Shown: piece by piece, positions 56,869 to 64,000 of the stretch
How positions within the stretch are numbered: position 1 is the first letter of the stretch
Layout: each line of letters starts with the position of its first letter
Assembly: GCF_001746295.1 (NCBI RefSeq)
Contig: NZ_MJAH01000004.1
Span: 504,486-568,485, forward strand
Length of the DNA stretch: 64,000 nt
Reading direction: 5' to 3'
DNA from: Streptomyces sp. LUP47B
GTDB lineage: Bacteria > Actinomycetota > Actinomycetes > Streptomycetales > Streptomycetaceae
Made by a program: the position numbers and the translations under genes
Notes under the pieces: generated by a model
Seen by the model: only the letters and a program-made list of their open reading frames with translations
Told to the model about the DNA's origin: nothing
Database searches by the model: none

Positions 56869-57531
56869 ATGACCGAGGGCATCGACACTCCCGACCACCG
56901 GGGTCGCACCGGACTCGACCGCACCGGCCTCGACCTGACCGGCAACCCGCGCGTCAAGGTCCGCGATGTGAAACTGCTGTCCAGTCACTGGTACGTCGAG
57001 CGGGCCACGACCTTCGACATCCAGCACGCCGACGGGAGTTGGAGCACTCAGCAGCGCGAGACCCACGACCGTGGCAACGGCGCCACCATGCTGCTGTACG
57101 ACACGGAACGCGAAACCGTCCTGCTCACCCGTCAGTTCCGCTTCCCGGTGTATGTCAACGGACACCCCGACGGACTGCTGATCGAGACCCCCGGCGGCCT
57201 GCTCGACGACGATGACGAGCACCCCGAGATCGCCGTACGACGCGAGGTCGTCGAGGAGACCGGGCACACCATCGGCGAGGTCCGGCACGTCTTCGACGTC
57301 TACATGAGCCCCGGTTCGGTCACCGAGCGCGTCAGCTTCTACGCCGCCGAGTACGCCCCGTCGACCCGCACGCACGAGGGCGGCGGCCTCGACGAGGAGG
57401 GCGAGGACATCGAGATCCTCGAACTGCCCTTCGCGAGGGCCCTGGAGATGATCCGTACCGGGGAGATCGCCGACGCCAAGACGATCATGCTGCTCCAGTG
57501 GGCGGCGCTGGAGGGTCCGTTCGCCAAGTGA
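56869..57531 (+). CDS. Nudix hydrolase, NudK/ADP-sugar pyrophosphatase type
   Basis: 220 aa. The N-terminal DVKLLSSHWYVERATTFDIQHADGSW is typical of GDP-mannose pyrophosphatase NudK, and the Nudix helix is ETPGGLLDDDDEHPEIAVRREVVEETG (written with the REVVEETG catalytic core intact and the helix Glu in place). It has an N-terminal extension of about 20 residues compared with E. coli NudK. Likely hydrolyses GDP-mannose or another nucleotide sugar. Confidence 0.85.
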   Translation: MTEGIDTPDHRGRTGLDRTGLDLTGNPRVKVRDVKLLSSHWYVERATTFDIQHADGSWSTQQRETHDRGNGATMLLYDTERETVLLTRQFRFPVYVNGHPDGLLIETPGGLLDDDDEHPEIAVRREVVEETGHTIGEVRHVFDVYMSPGSVTERVSFYAAEYAPSTRTHEGGGLDEEGEDIEILELPFARALEMIRTGEIADAKTIMLLQWAALEGPFAK

Positions 57532-57543
57532 GCGGGCGGTCCC

Positions 57544-57574
57544 TTGACTTGAAGTGCGCTTCAAGATGAAGACT
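57544..57574 (+). promoter_or_regulatory. MerR-type promoter with long spacer and operator
   Basis: TTGACT (57544-57549) and AAGACT (57569-57574) are separated by 19 nt, the stretched spacing of MerR-activated promoters. Within it lies a perfect 7-4-7 inverted repeat, CTTGAAG-TGCG-CTTCAAG (57548-57565). MerR regulators twist such promoters to activate them. No merR gene is in the window, so the regulator would act in trans. Confidence 0.55.
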
Positions 57575-57607
57575 CCCGTGTGTGCCCCGAAGACGGGTAC
57601 ACACGGG
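57575..57607 (+). promoter_or_regulatory. 5'-leader hairpin touching the ribosome site of the aldo/keto reductase
   Basis: CCCGTGTGT (57575-57583) pairs perfectly with ACACACGGG (57599-57607). The 3' arm runs into the GGGAGG ribosome site (57605-57610), so folding could mask part of it. Starting just after the -10 box, it would be the first structure in the transcript. Confidence 0.45.
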
Positions 57608-57618
57608 AGGACATCATC

Positions 57619-58602
57619 ATGAAGTACCGCACCATCGGCACGGATCCGGCGACCCGCCGCGAGGTCAGTGTGCTCGCGCTCGGCGCGATGCTGTTCGGCT
57701 CACGGACCGACGAGGAGACCTCCTTCGCCGTCCTCGACCGCTATGTCGAGGCCGGCGGCAACTTCATCGACACGTCCGACAACTACGCCTTCTGGGAGGA
57801 CGGCGGTCAGGGCGGACAGAGCGAGGAACTGCTCGGCCGGTGGCGGCGCAGCCGCGGCGTCGGCGACGAGATCTTCATCGCCACCAAACTCGGGGCCCGC
57901 CCCCTGGCCCCCGGCACGAGCTACGTCGACAACGCGGAGGGCCTGTCGGCCAAGGTGATCCGGGAGTCCGCGGAGCGCAGCCGGGAACGCCTGGGCGTGT
58001 CGAGGCTGGACCTGCTCTACGCGCACATCGAGGACCACCGCGTCCCCCTCCAGGAGACGGTGGAGGGATTCGCCGAGCTGGTGTCCGAGGGCACGGTGGG
58101 CCTCCTCGGTGCGAGCAACCACGCGATCTGGCGGGTGGAACGGGCCCGAGCGCTCGCCGCCGCGGCCGGACTGCCCGGCTACGAGGTCCTCCAGTACGCG
58201 CACAGCCATCTGCGGCCCCGCACCGACGTCCCCGGGGACCTGTTCCCCGACGGCAGCCTCGGCCACGCGGGCCCCGACCTGCTGAGCTATCTGCGGGCCG
58301 AGCCCGGCCTGACCCTCGTCGCCTACTCACCGCTGCTGAAGGGCGCCTACACCCGCCCGGACCGGCTGCCCCCGGACTTCGACCACCCGGGCACCCCGGC
58401 CCGTCTGAAGGTCCTGGGCGAGGTGGCGAAGGAGACCGGCGCGACCGTCAACCAGGTCGTGCTGGCCTGGCAGATCGGCGCGGACCTGCCGATCGTCCCC
58501 CTGGTCGGGATGTCGTCCCTGGCCCAGCTTGACGAGAACCTGGCCGCCGTGGACCTGGAACTGACGCGGGAGCAGCGGGCCCGGCTGGACGCGGCCCACT
58601 GA
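57619..58602 (+). CDS. Aldo/keto reductase
   Basis: 327 aa NADPH-dependent oxidoreductase with the full catalytic tetrad: Asp51 and Tyr56 (NFIDTSDNYAFWEDG), Lys90 (FIATKLG) and His136 (LLYAHIEDH). The C-terminal cofactor segment LPIVPLVGMSSLAQLDENL is typical of AKRs of this branch. ATG 57619 has GGGAGG 8-14 nt upstream. The substrate is unknown; control by a MerR-type promoter suggests a role in detoxifying reactive carbonyls or redox-active compounds (inference). Confidence 0.9.
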   Translation: MKYRTIGTDPATRREVSVLALGAMLFGSRTDEETSFAVLDRYVEAGGNFIDTSDNYAFWEDGGQGGQSEELLGRWRRSRGVGDEIFIATKLGARPLAPGTSYVDNAEGLSAKVIRESAERSRERLGVSRLDLLYAHIEDHRVPLQETVEGFAELVSEGTVGLLGASNHAIWRVERARALAAAAGLPGYEVLQYAHSHLRPRTDVPGDLFPDGSLGHAGPDLLSYLRAEPGLTLVAYSPLLKGAYTRPDRLPPDFDHPGTPARLKVLGEVAKETGATVNQVVLAWQIGADLPIVPLVGMSSLAQLDENLAAVDLELTREQRARLDAAH

Positions 58603-58614
58603 GCCCGCCGTCCC

Positions 58615-59400
58615 TCAGGGCCTGACCAGCAGCCGGAAGTCGAAGGCGTACCGCGACGCCCGGTAGATGTGGGTGCCGTACTCGACCGGGCGGCCGGTGT
58701 CGTCGTAGGCCGTGCGTTGCATGGTCAGGACCGCCGCGCCCGTCTGTTCGTCGAGGCGGGCGGCCTCCTCCGCGGTGGCGGAGCGGGCGCCGATGGTCTG
58801 GCGGGCGCTGTGCAGGGTGATGCCGGCGGTGCGCAGCACGCGGTAGAGGCCGGTGGCCTCCAGGCGGTCGCTGTCGAGATGGAGGAGGCCGGTGGGCAGG
58901 TAGTTGCCCAGGAGGGCCACGGGCTGGCCGTGGGTCAGGCGCAGCCGCTCGAGCGCCGTGACCTCGCTGCCCTCCGGGACGGACAGCGCGGCCGCCACGT
59001 CCGCCGGTGCCGGGACGGTCTCGTTGCGGACCACCCGTGTCGCCGGGCCCTGCCCGGCCGCCTCCAGGTCGTCGTAGAGGCTGCTGAGCTCCAGGGGGCG
59101 CTTGACCTGGCTGTGCACCACCTGCGTGCCCACTCCCCGCCGACGGACCAGCAGACCCTTGTCCACCAGCGTCTGGATGGCCTGGCGGACGGTCGGGCGG
59201 GACAGGCCGAGGCGGATCGAGAGGTCGATCTCGTTGCCCAGGAGGTTTCCGGGGGCGAGCACGCCGTGCTCGATCGCCGCCTCCAGCTGCCGGGCGAGCT
59301 GGTAGTACAGCGGCACCGGACTGCCCCGGTCCAGGGCGAAGTCCAGGGAGTCGAGAGCGGGGGCGGTCGCGGCACGTGACGGGTCGCCGGGCTTCGCCAT
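58615..59400 (-). CDS. GntR-family (HutC/UTRA-type) regulator of inositol genes
   Basis: 261 aa. Winged helix-turn-helix at about residues 25-92 (SPVPLYYQLARQLEAAIEHG; LSIRLGLSRPTVRQAIQTLVDKGLL), then a UTRA ligand domain (VTALERLRLTHGQPVALLGNYLP; GRPVEYGTHIYRASRYAFDF). GGGAGGTACC precedes the ATG. It is 36 bp downstream of iolD on the same strand, so it is probably the inositol-responsive repressor acting on the divergent iol promoters at 62585-62654. Confidence 0.9.
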   Translation of the reverse strand: MAKPGDPSRAATAPALDSLDFALDRGSPVPLYYQLARQLEAAIEHGVLAPGNLLGNEIDLSIRLGLSRPTVRQAIQTLVDKGLLVRRRGVGTQVVHSQVKRPLELSSLYDDLEAAGQGPATRVVRNETVPAPADVAAALSVPEGSEVTALERLRLTHGQPVALLGNYLPTGLLHLDSDRLEATGLYRVLRTAGITLHSARQTIGARSATAEEAARLDEQTGAAVLTMQRTAYDDTGRPVEYGTHIYRASRYAFDFRLLVRP

Positions 59401-59436
59401 GGGGGTACCTCCCTCAAAGGGTCGGGGACGGGGCCG

Positions 59437-61311
59437 TCAGAGGTGGGTGCGGCGGGCGGCCGCCTGACGGTCGTACTCCGTCCTCGCCTCCACGGCGGCC
59501 TCGCGCGACGCCGTCTCCGCCACCGGCACGTCCCACCAGGCCGCTGCCGGGGGAGCGGTCGGGGTCGCGGTGTCCGTCTCGACGTAGACGCAGGTCGGCC
59601 GGTCCGAGGCGCGGGCCGTGGCCAGGGCCTCGCGCAGCTCCCGTACGGTCTTGGCGCGCAGCACGTCCATGCCGAGGCTCGCCGCGTTCGCGGCCAGGTC
59701 GACCGGGAGCGGGGCCCCGCTGAAGGTGCCGTCGGCCGCCCGGTAGCGGTAGGCGGTGCCGAACCGCTCGCCGCCCACCGACTCCGACAGGCCGCCGATC
59801 GAGGCGTAGCCGTGGTTCTGGATGAGGACCAGGTTGATCGGCAGACCTTCCTGGACCGCGGTGACGAGTTCCGTGGGCATCATCAGGTAGGTGCCGTCGC
59901 CGACCAGCGCCCACACCGGGGTGTCCGGGGTCGCCTGCTGCACGCCGATCGCGGCGGGGATCTCGTAGCCCATGCAGGAGTAGCCGTACTCCAGGTGGTA
60001 CTGGCGGGGGCTGCGGGCCCGCCACAGTTTGTGCAGGTCGCCGGGGAGCGAGCCGGCCGCGTTGATCACCACGTCCTCGTCGCCGACGACCGCGTCCAGC
60101 GCGCCCAGCAGCTGGGTCTGGGTCGGCACGGCGCTCTCGTCCGCGGCTTCGAAGGCCCGGGTCACGGCCCGCTCCCAGCGCTCCTTGCCCGCGCCGTACT
60201 CGGCCTCGTAGGCCGCGTTCACGCGGTGGCCCGCCAACGCCGACGTGAGCGCCTCCAGACCCGCTCGCGCATCGCATACGACCGTCCGCGCGGCCAGCTT
60301 GTGGGCGTCGAAGGAGGTGATGTTCAGGTTGAGGAAGCGCACGTCCGGGTTCTGGAAGAGGGTGCCGGAGGCGGTGGTGAAGTCGGAGTAGCGGGTGCCC
60401 ACGCCGATGACCAGGTCCGCGGTGCGCGCGAGGTCGTCGGCGACCGCCGTACCGGTGTGGCCGATGCCGCCCAGGTCGGCGGGGTGGTCGTGGCGCAGGG
60501 AGCCCTTGCCCGCCTGGGTGGACGTGACGGGGATGCCGGTGGCGTCCGTGAGTGCCTTCAACGCCTCTTCGGCCTCACTGTGGTGGACCCCTCCGCCCGC
60601 CACGATCAGCGGGCGCGCGGCCCCCAGGACCGCCCGTACCGCCTCCGCCAGCTCGACGGGGTCGGGCGCGGGACGCCGTACCCGCCACACCCGCTCGGCG
60701 AAGAACTGCTCCGGCCAGTCGTACGCCTCAGCCTGCACGTCCTGGGGGAGGGCGAGGGTGACCGCGCCGGTCTCGGCCGGGTCGGCGAGGATCCGCATGG
60801 CCTGGAGGGCGGAGGGGATCAGGGCCTCGGGGCGGTGGATGCGGTCGAAGTAGCGGGACACCGGGCGCAGGGTGTCGTTCACCGACACGTCCGCCTCCGT
60901 CGGATGCTCCAGCTGCTGCAGGAGCGGGTCGGCGGCGCGGGTGGCGAAGTAGTCGCCGGGCAGGAGCAGGACCGGGAGGCGGTTGATCGTGGCCAGGGCC
61001 GCGCCGGTGACCAGGTTCGTGGCGCCCGGGCCGATCGACGTCGTGACCGCCTGGGCCGACAGGCGGTTCAGCTGGCGGGCGTGGCCCACGGCCGCGTGGA
61101 CCATCGCCTGCTCGTTGCGACCCTGGTGGAACGGCATCGCGTCCTCACCGGCCTCCAGGAGGGCCTGCCCGATGCCGGCCACGTTGCCGTGGCCGAAGAT
61201 GCCCCAGGTCCCGGCGATCAGCCGGTGCCGTACTCCGTCCCGCTCCGTGTACTGGACGGACAGGAACCGCACGAGGGCTTGGGCGACGGTCAGGCGGGTG
61301 GTGCTGCTCAT
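59437..61311 (-). CDS. iolD: 3D-(3,5/4)-trihydroxycyclohexane-1,2-dione hydrolase
   Basis: 624 aa TPP enzyme of myo-inositol breakdown that opens the ring of the diketone to 5-deoxy-glucuronate. HQGRNEQAMVHAAVGHAR carries the Glu that activates TPP, and GYSCMGYEIPAAIG with VWALVGDGTYLMM and IQNHGYASIGGLSESVGG form the cofactor region. Length and motifs agree with IolD (about 640 aa). It lies 215 bp downstream of iolC. Confidence 0.93.
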   Translation of the reverse strand: MSSTTRLTVAQALVRFLSVQYTERDGVRHRLIAGTWGIFGHGNVAGIGQALLEAGEDAMPFHQGRNEQAMVHAAVGHARQLNRLSAQAVTTSIGPGATNLVTGAALATINRLPVLLLPGDYFATRAADPLLQQLEHPTEADVSVNDTLRPVSRYFDRIHRPEALIPSALQAMRILADPAETGAVTLALPQDVQAEAYDWPEQFFAERVWRVRRPAPDPVELAEAVRAVLGAARPLIVAGGGVHHSEAEEALKALTDATGIPVTSTQAGKGSLRHDHPADLGGIGHTGTAVADDLARTADLVIGVGTRYSDFTTASGTLFQNPDVRFLNLNITSFDAHKLAARTVVCDARAGLEALTSALAGHRVNAAYEAEYGAGKERWERAVTRAFEAADESAVPTQTQLLGALDAVVGDEDVVINAAGSLPGDLHKLWRARSPRQYHLEYGYSCMGYEIPAAIGVQQATPDTPVWALVGDGTYLMMPTELVTAVQEGLPINLVLIQNHGYASIGGLSESVGGERFGTAYRYRAADGTFSGAPLPVDLAANAASLGMDVLRAKTVRELREALATARASDRPTCVYVETDTATPTAPPAAAWWDVPVAETASREAAVEARTEYDRQAAARRTHL

Positions 61312-61526
61312 CAGGACTTCTCCGGTGCCGGTGTGGAGGGCGAGGCGGGGGGCGGTGGGCTGGGTCGGGGTGGGCGCGGATCAGCCGGGCCCGCCGTGAC
61401 GTCGAGGTGGTGCGGGGAGTGGCCGGGCACGGTCACCGGCGGGGGCCCGGAACCGTCCGCCGGGTGCCGGGACCGTCGTACGGCAGTCCCGTGGTCCGTA
61501 CGCGATGCCGTTGACGGGCGGGCCGG

Positions 61527-62504
61527 TCACGGCGCGACGCCGTTCAGGAGACCGTCTACCTCGGCCTGCGTCGGCATCGCGGAGGAGCAGGCGAGGCGGG
61601 CGGCGACATGCGCGCCGGCCGCGTTGGCGTACCGGACGGTCCGCTCCAGCTCCCAGCCGGACAGCAGCCCGTGGCACAGCGAGCCCCCGAAGGCGTCGCC
61701 GGCGCCGAGGCCGTTGACGACCTCGACCGGGACCGGGGGGACCTCGGCGATCGTGCCGTCGCGGTGCACGGCGAGGACGCCCTTCGGGCCCTGCTTCACC
61801 ACGGCGAGCTCCACACCGGCCGCCAGCAGGGCCTCGGCGCACGCCAGGGGTTCACGCTCCCCGGTGGCGATCTCGCACTCGTCGAGGTTGCCGACCGCGA
61901 CGGTCGCGTGCCGCAGGGCCTCGGCGTAGTACGGGCGGGCTTCGTCGGGGTCGGCCCAGGCCGTGTCGCTCCACAGCTCGGGCCGCCAGTCGAGGTCGAA
62001 GACCGTGGTGCCGGCCCGGTCGCGGCACTTGAGGGCGGCGAGCGTGGCCGAGCGGCTCGGTTCCGCGCTCAGACCGGTGCCGGTGATCCAGAAGATCCGG
62101 GCCGCGCGGATGGCGAAGTAGTCGAGCTCGTCGGTGTGTATCTCCAGATCGGGAGCCTTGGGGCGGCGGTAGAAGTACAGCGGGAAGTCGTCCGGCGGGA
62201 AGATCTCGCAGAAGGTGACCGGGGTCGGGTAGGCCGCCACCGGAGTCACCCAGCGGTTGTCGACGCCGAACTCCGTGAGGGTCTGGTGGAGGTAGGTACC
62301 GAAGGGGTCCGCGCCGGTGCGGGTGATGACCGCGGTGGAGCGACCGAGCCGGGACGCGGCGACCGCGACGTTGGCAGCCGAGCCCCCGAGGAACTTGCCG
62401 AAGGACTGGACCTGCGCCAGCGGCACCCCCGACTGCTGCGGGTAGAGATCAACTCCGATACGGCCCATACTGATCACGTCGAACTGCTGGACTGGCTCGA
62501 CCAT
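61527..62504 (-). CDS. iolC: 5-dehydro-2-deoxygluconokinase
   Basis: 325 aa PfkB kinase that phosphorylates 2-deoxy-5-keto-gluconate in the inositol pathway. FDVISMGRIGVDLYPQQSGVPL at the N-terminus is characteristic of IolC, FLGGSAANVAVAASRLG is the first PfkB signature, and NGLGAGDAFGGSLCHGLL carries the catalytic Asp. First gene of the minus-strand iolC-iolD-gntR operon; iolB, iolE, iolG and the aldolase are not in this window. Confidence 0.93.
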   Translation of the reverse strand: MVEPVQQFDVISMGRIGVDLYPQQSGVPLAQVQSFGKFLGGSAANVAVAASRLGRSTAVITRTGADPFGTYLHQTLTEFGVDNRWVTPVAAYPTPVTFCEIFPPDDFPLYFYRRPKAPDLEIHTDELDYFAIRAARIFWITGTGLSAEPSRSATLAALKCRDRAGTTVFDLDWRPELWSDTAWADPDEARPYYAEALRHATVAVGNLDECEIATGEREPLACAEALLAAGVELAVVKQGPKGVLAVHRDGTIAEVPPVPVEVVNGLGAGDAFGGSLCHGLLSGWELERTVRYANAAGAHVAARLACSSAMPTQAEVDGLLNGVAP

Positions 62505-62584
62505 GCGCGACGCTCCTCGGTCCGGACTGGGGATGCGAGGCCCTCTGGGCCCGTTGCATCCCAGGTGTAGGACTCGAAGGGCGA

Positions 62585-62654
62585 CGCTGTCAATAGTTTG
62601 TTCTTACATTCGGACCTGATCGTGAAATGATGTCTTAACAAAGTATTGACAGCG
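62585..62654. promoter_or_regulatory. Symmetrical divergent iol promoters with 25-nt inverted repeat
   Basis: Arms at 62585-62609 and 62630-62654 match at 21 of 25 positions when one is reversed. Each outer end carries an outward TTGACA -35 box: minus strand 62588-62593 toward iolC, plus strand 62646-62651 toward the binding protein. A likely plus-strand -10 is TTGGAT 18 nt on. The repeats read ACAAA...TATTGACAGCG on each strand. This is the expected binding site of the GntR regulator, able to control both operons at once. Confidence 0.65.
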
Positions 62655-62761
62655 GCCGCACCAGGGGAGTTGGATCCCGTCCCAACGCAAGTTGGCGCGT
62701 TTTGTAGATCCCGCCCCCTTTCCCGACGTTCTCCCCGTCGCACAGTGAGGTGCAAGGAAAG

Positions 62762-63781
62762 ATGGACCGCTCTTCTCTCTCCCGTTCGCGGAGATTCGCT
62801 CCCGCCGTGGCCCTGGCTGCGGCCGCGGCCCTGACGCTCGCCGGCTGCTCCAGCAGCTCGGGCGGCAAGAAGTCCGAGGAGAGCTCGGACGGCGCCTCCG
62901 CGGGCAAGGCCACCACCCCCCGGATGACCATCGCGCTGGTGACCCACCAGTCGCCCGGAGACACCTTCTGGGACATCGTCCGCAAGGGCGCCCAGGCCGC
63001 CGCCGCCAAGGACAACGTCAAGCTGGTCTACTCGGCCGACCCGAGCGCGGCCAACCAGGCCAACCTCGTACAGAACGCCATCGACCAGAAGGTCGACGGC
63101 ATCGCGATCACCCTCGCCAAGCCGGACGCCCTCAAGGACGTCGTCGCCAAGGCGAAGGCGGCGAACATACCCGTCGTCGGCCTCAACTCCGGCGTCAGCG
63201 ACTGGCAGAAGCTCGGCCTGATGGAGTTCTTCGGCCAGGACGAGTCCGTGGCCGGCGAGGCACTCGGCAAGCGGCTGAACGAGGCCGGCGCCAAGAACGC
63301 CGTCTGTGTCATCCAGGAGCAGGGCAACATCGGCCTGACCCAGCGCTGCGACGGTGTGAAGAAGACCTTCACCGGCAAGCTGCAGACGCTGAACGTCAAC
63401 GGCACCGACATGCCGTCCGTGAAGTCGACGATCACGGCCAAGCTCACGCAGGACAAGTCCATCGACTACGTCGTCACCCTCGGTGCGCCCTTCGCGCTGA
63501 CCGCGGTGCAGTCGGCGTCCGACGCGGGCAGCAAGGCCAAGATCGCCACGTTCGACCTCAACAAGGACCTGACGGGCGCCATCAGCAAGGGCACCATCGA
63601 GTTCGCCGTCGACCAGCAGCCCTACCTCCAGGGCTACCTGGCCATCGACTCGCTGTGGCTCTACAAGAACAACGGCAACTACATGGGCGGTGGCGAGCAG
63701 CCGGTGCTGACCGGCCCGGCCTTCGTCGACAAGTCCAACGTCGACGCGGTGGCCGCGTTCGCCGCGAAGGGCACCAGGTGA
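62762..63781 (+). CDS. Sugar (probably inositol) ABC binding lipoprotein
   Basis: 339 aa RbsB-type (Peripla_BP_4) binding protein. Signal peptide with lipobox LTLAGC (Cys near residue 29), then a Ser/Lys linker. Motifs: IALVTHQSPGDTFWDIVRKGAQAAA, ADPSAANQANLVQNAIDQKVDGIAITLAKPDAL, IPVVGLNSG, and FAVDQQPYLQGYLAIDSLW. Sharing a divergent promoter with iolC makes myo-inositol the likely ligand. AAGGAAAG precedes the ATG. Confidence 0.9.
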   Translation: MDRSSLSRSRRFAPAVALAAAAALTLAGCSSSSGGKKSEESSDGASAGKATTPRMTIALVTHQSPGDTFWDIVRKGAQAAAAKDNVKLVYSADPSAANQANLVQNAIDQKVDGIAITLAKPDALKDVVAKAKAANIPVVGLNSGVSDWQKLGLMEFFGQDESVAGEALGKRLNEAGAKNAVCVIQEQGNIGLTQRCDGVKKTFTGKLQTLNVNGTDMPSVKSTITAKLTQDKSIDYVVTLGAPFALTAVQSASDAGSKAKIATFDLNKDLTGAISKGTIEFAVDQQPYLQGYLAIDSLWLYKNNGNYMGGGEQPVLTGPAFVDKSNVDAVAAFAAKGTR

Positions 63782-64000
63782 TGGGTATGACCCAGCACGC
63801 CGAGCCGGCGGTGACGACACCGCCGGCCTCCGGCCCGGGCAAGGTCACTGACGGCCGGACCGCGGAACGACCGCTCGCGCTGCGCCTGTTGGCGCGTCCC
63901 GAGGTCGGGGTGTTCCTGGGGGCGGTGGCGGTGTGGGTGTTCTTCCTGATCGCCGCTCCGCCGGTGCGGGACGGCAGTTCGATGGCGAACATCCTGTATC
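63781..64000 (+). CDS. ABC sugar permease, N-terminal part (cut by window edge)
   Basis: 73 codons before the window ends. The ATG at 63781 shares one base with the binding-protein stop; a second in-frame ATG at 63787 is possible. A hydrophilic lead is followed by LARPEVGVFLGAVAVWVFFLIAAPP, the first membrane helix of RbsC-type permeases. It would be the membrane partner of the inositol-binding protein. Confidence 0.85.
   Translation, partial: MGMTQHAEPAVTTPPASGPGKVTDGRTAERPLALRLLARPEVGVFLGAVAVWVFFLIAAPPVRDGSSMANILY

Noticed and set aside
59443..61929. 828-codon plus-strand open frame opposite iolD and part of iolC
   Set aside because: It is an antisense shadow produced by high third-position GC; iolD has full motifs and a proper start, the shadow has neither. 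The long frames at 9024-11375 and 2086-3075 are rejected likewise.

Overview
The window is high-GC actinobacterial DNA, almost certainly a Streptomyces chromosome. Genes end codons overwhelmingly in G or C and use ATG, GTG or TTG starts. Twin-arginine and lipoprotein export signals are common. WhiB, FCD-type GntR, LacI and XRE-cupin regulators, a pair of Methyltransf_19-type methyltransferases and a 99-bp intergenic tandem repeat of a kind familiar from Streptomyces are all present. It reads as a run of catabolic modules, most with a local regulator.

Layout. (1) 1-5104: sarcosine oxidation, glyA-soxB-soxD-soxA (soxA runs off the left edge), with a divergent GntR regulator and a palindromic operator at the glyA promoter. 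(2) 5230-6585: a Tat-exported alpha/beta hydrolase. (3) 6574-18713: an arabinose-glycan locus with a secreted GH43, a 1,096-residue (alpha/alpha)6-barrel-type glycosidase with two discoidin-like domains, a LacI repressor, an ABC importer, a cytosolic GH127 beta-L-arabinofuranosidase and a cytosolic GH43. Near-identical LacI-type operators lie just downstream of the two outward promoters. (4) 18740-21416: TetR, DUF1905, and a class II aldolase/PfkB kinase pair. (5) 21525-27998: DUF2218 and Nudix proteins, an amidohydrolase plus glutamine-synthetase-like pair (a split FluG), a methyltransferase, and a divergent two-component system. (6) 28010-28510: ~165-bp tandem repeats. (7) 28622-35482: a seven-gene operon of unknown pathway (XRE-cupin regulator, M24 peptidase-fold enzyme, TPP-dependent E1 alpha/beta without E2, amidohydrolase, bicupin, SDR). 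(8) 35500-39276: methyltransferase, DUF3140, Dps, WhiB, TauE/SafE and HAD. (9) 39415-43112: cobK and cobF around a DHA2 exporter with a C-terminal winged-helix extension. (10) 43438-45777: 99-bp repeats, DUF309, tRNA-Pro(GGG), a broken dhaL and an intact dhaK. (11) 46436-50672: glpF-glpK-glpD. (12) 51142-54688: pectin side-chain and backbone enzymes (GH53 galactanase, PL9, PL3); the first carries a rare TTA codon. (13) 54772-58602: an acyltransferase/toroid-like fusion, a Nudix hydrolase and an aldo/keto reductase behind a MerR-type promoter. (14) 58615-64000: inositol catabolism and uptake (GntR, iolD, iolC, then a divergent binding protein and a truncated permease) around a 25-nt-arm inverted repeat.

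Together the genes suggest a soil saprophyte that scavenges plant cell-wall arabinans, galactans and pectin, and small methylated amines and polyols (sarcosine, glycerol, inositol). The least explained modules are the E1/M24/bicupin/SDR operon (28622-35482) and the beta-arabinoside locus (6574-18713). Domain assignments come from motif recognition, not database searches.
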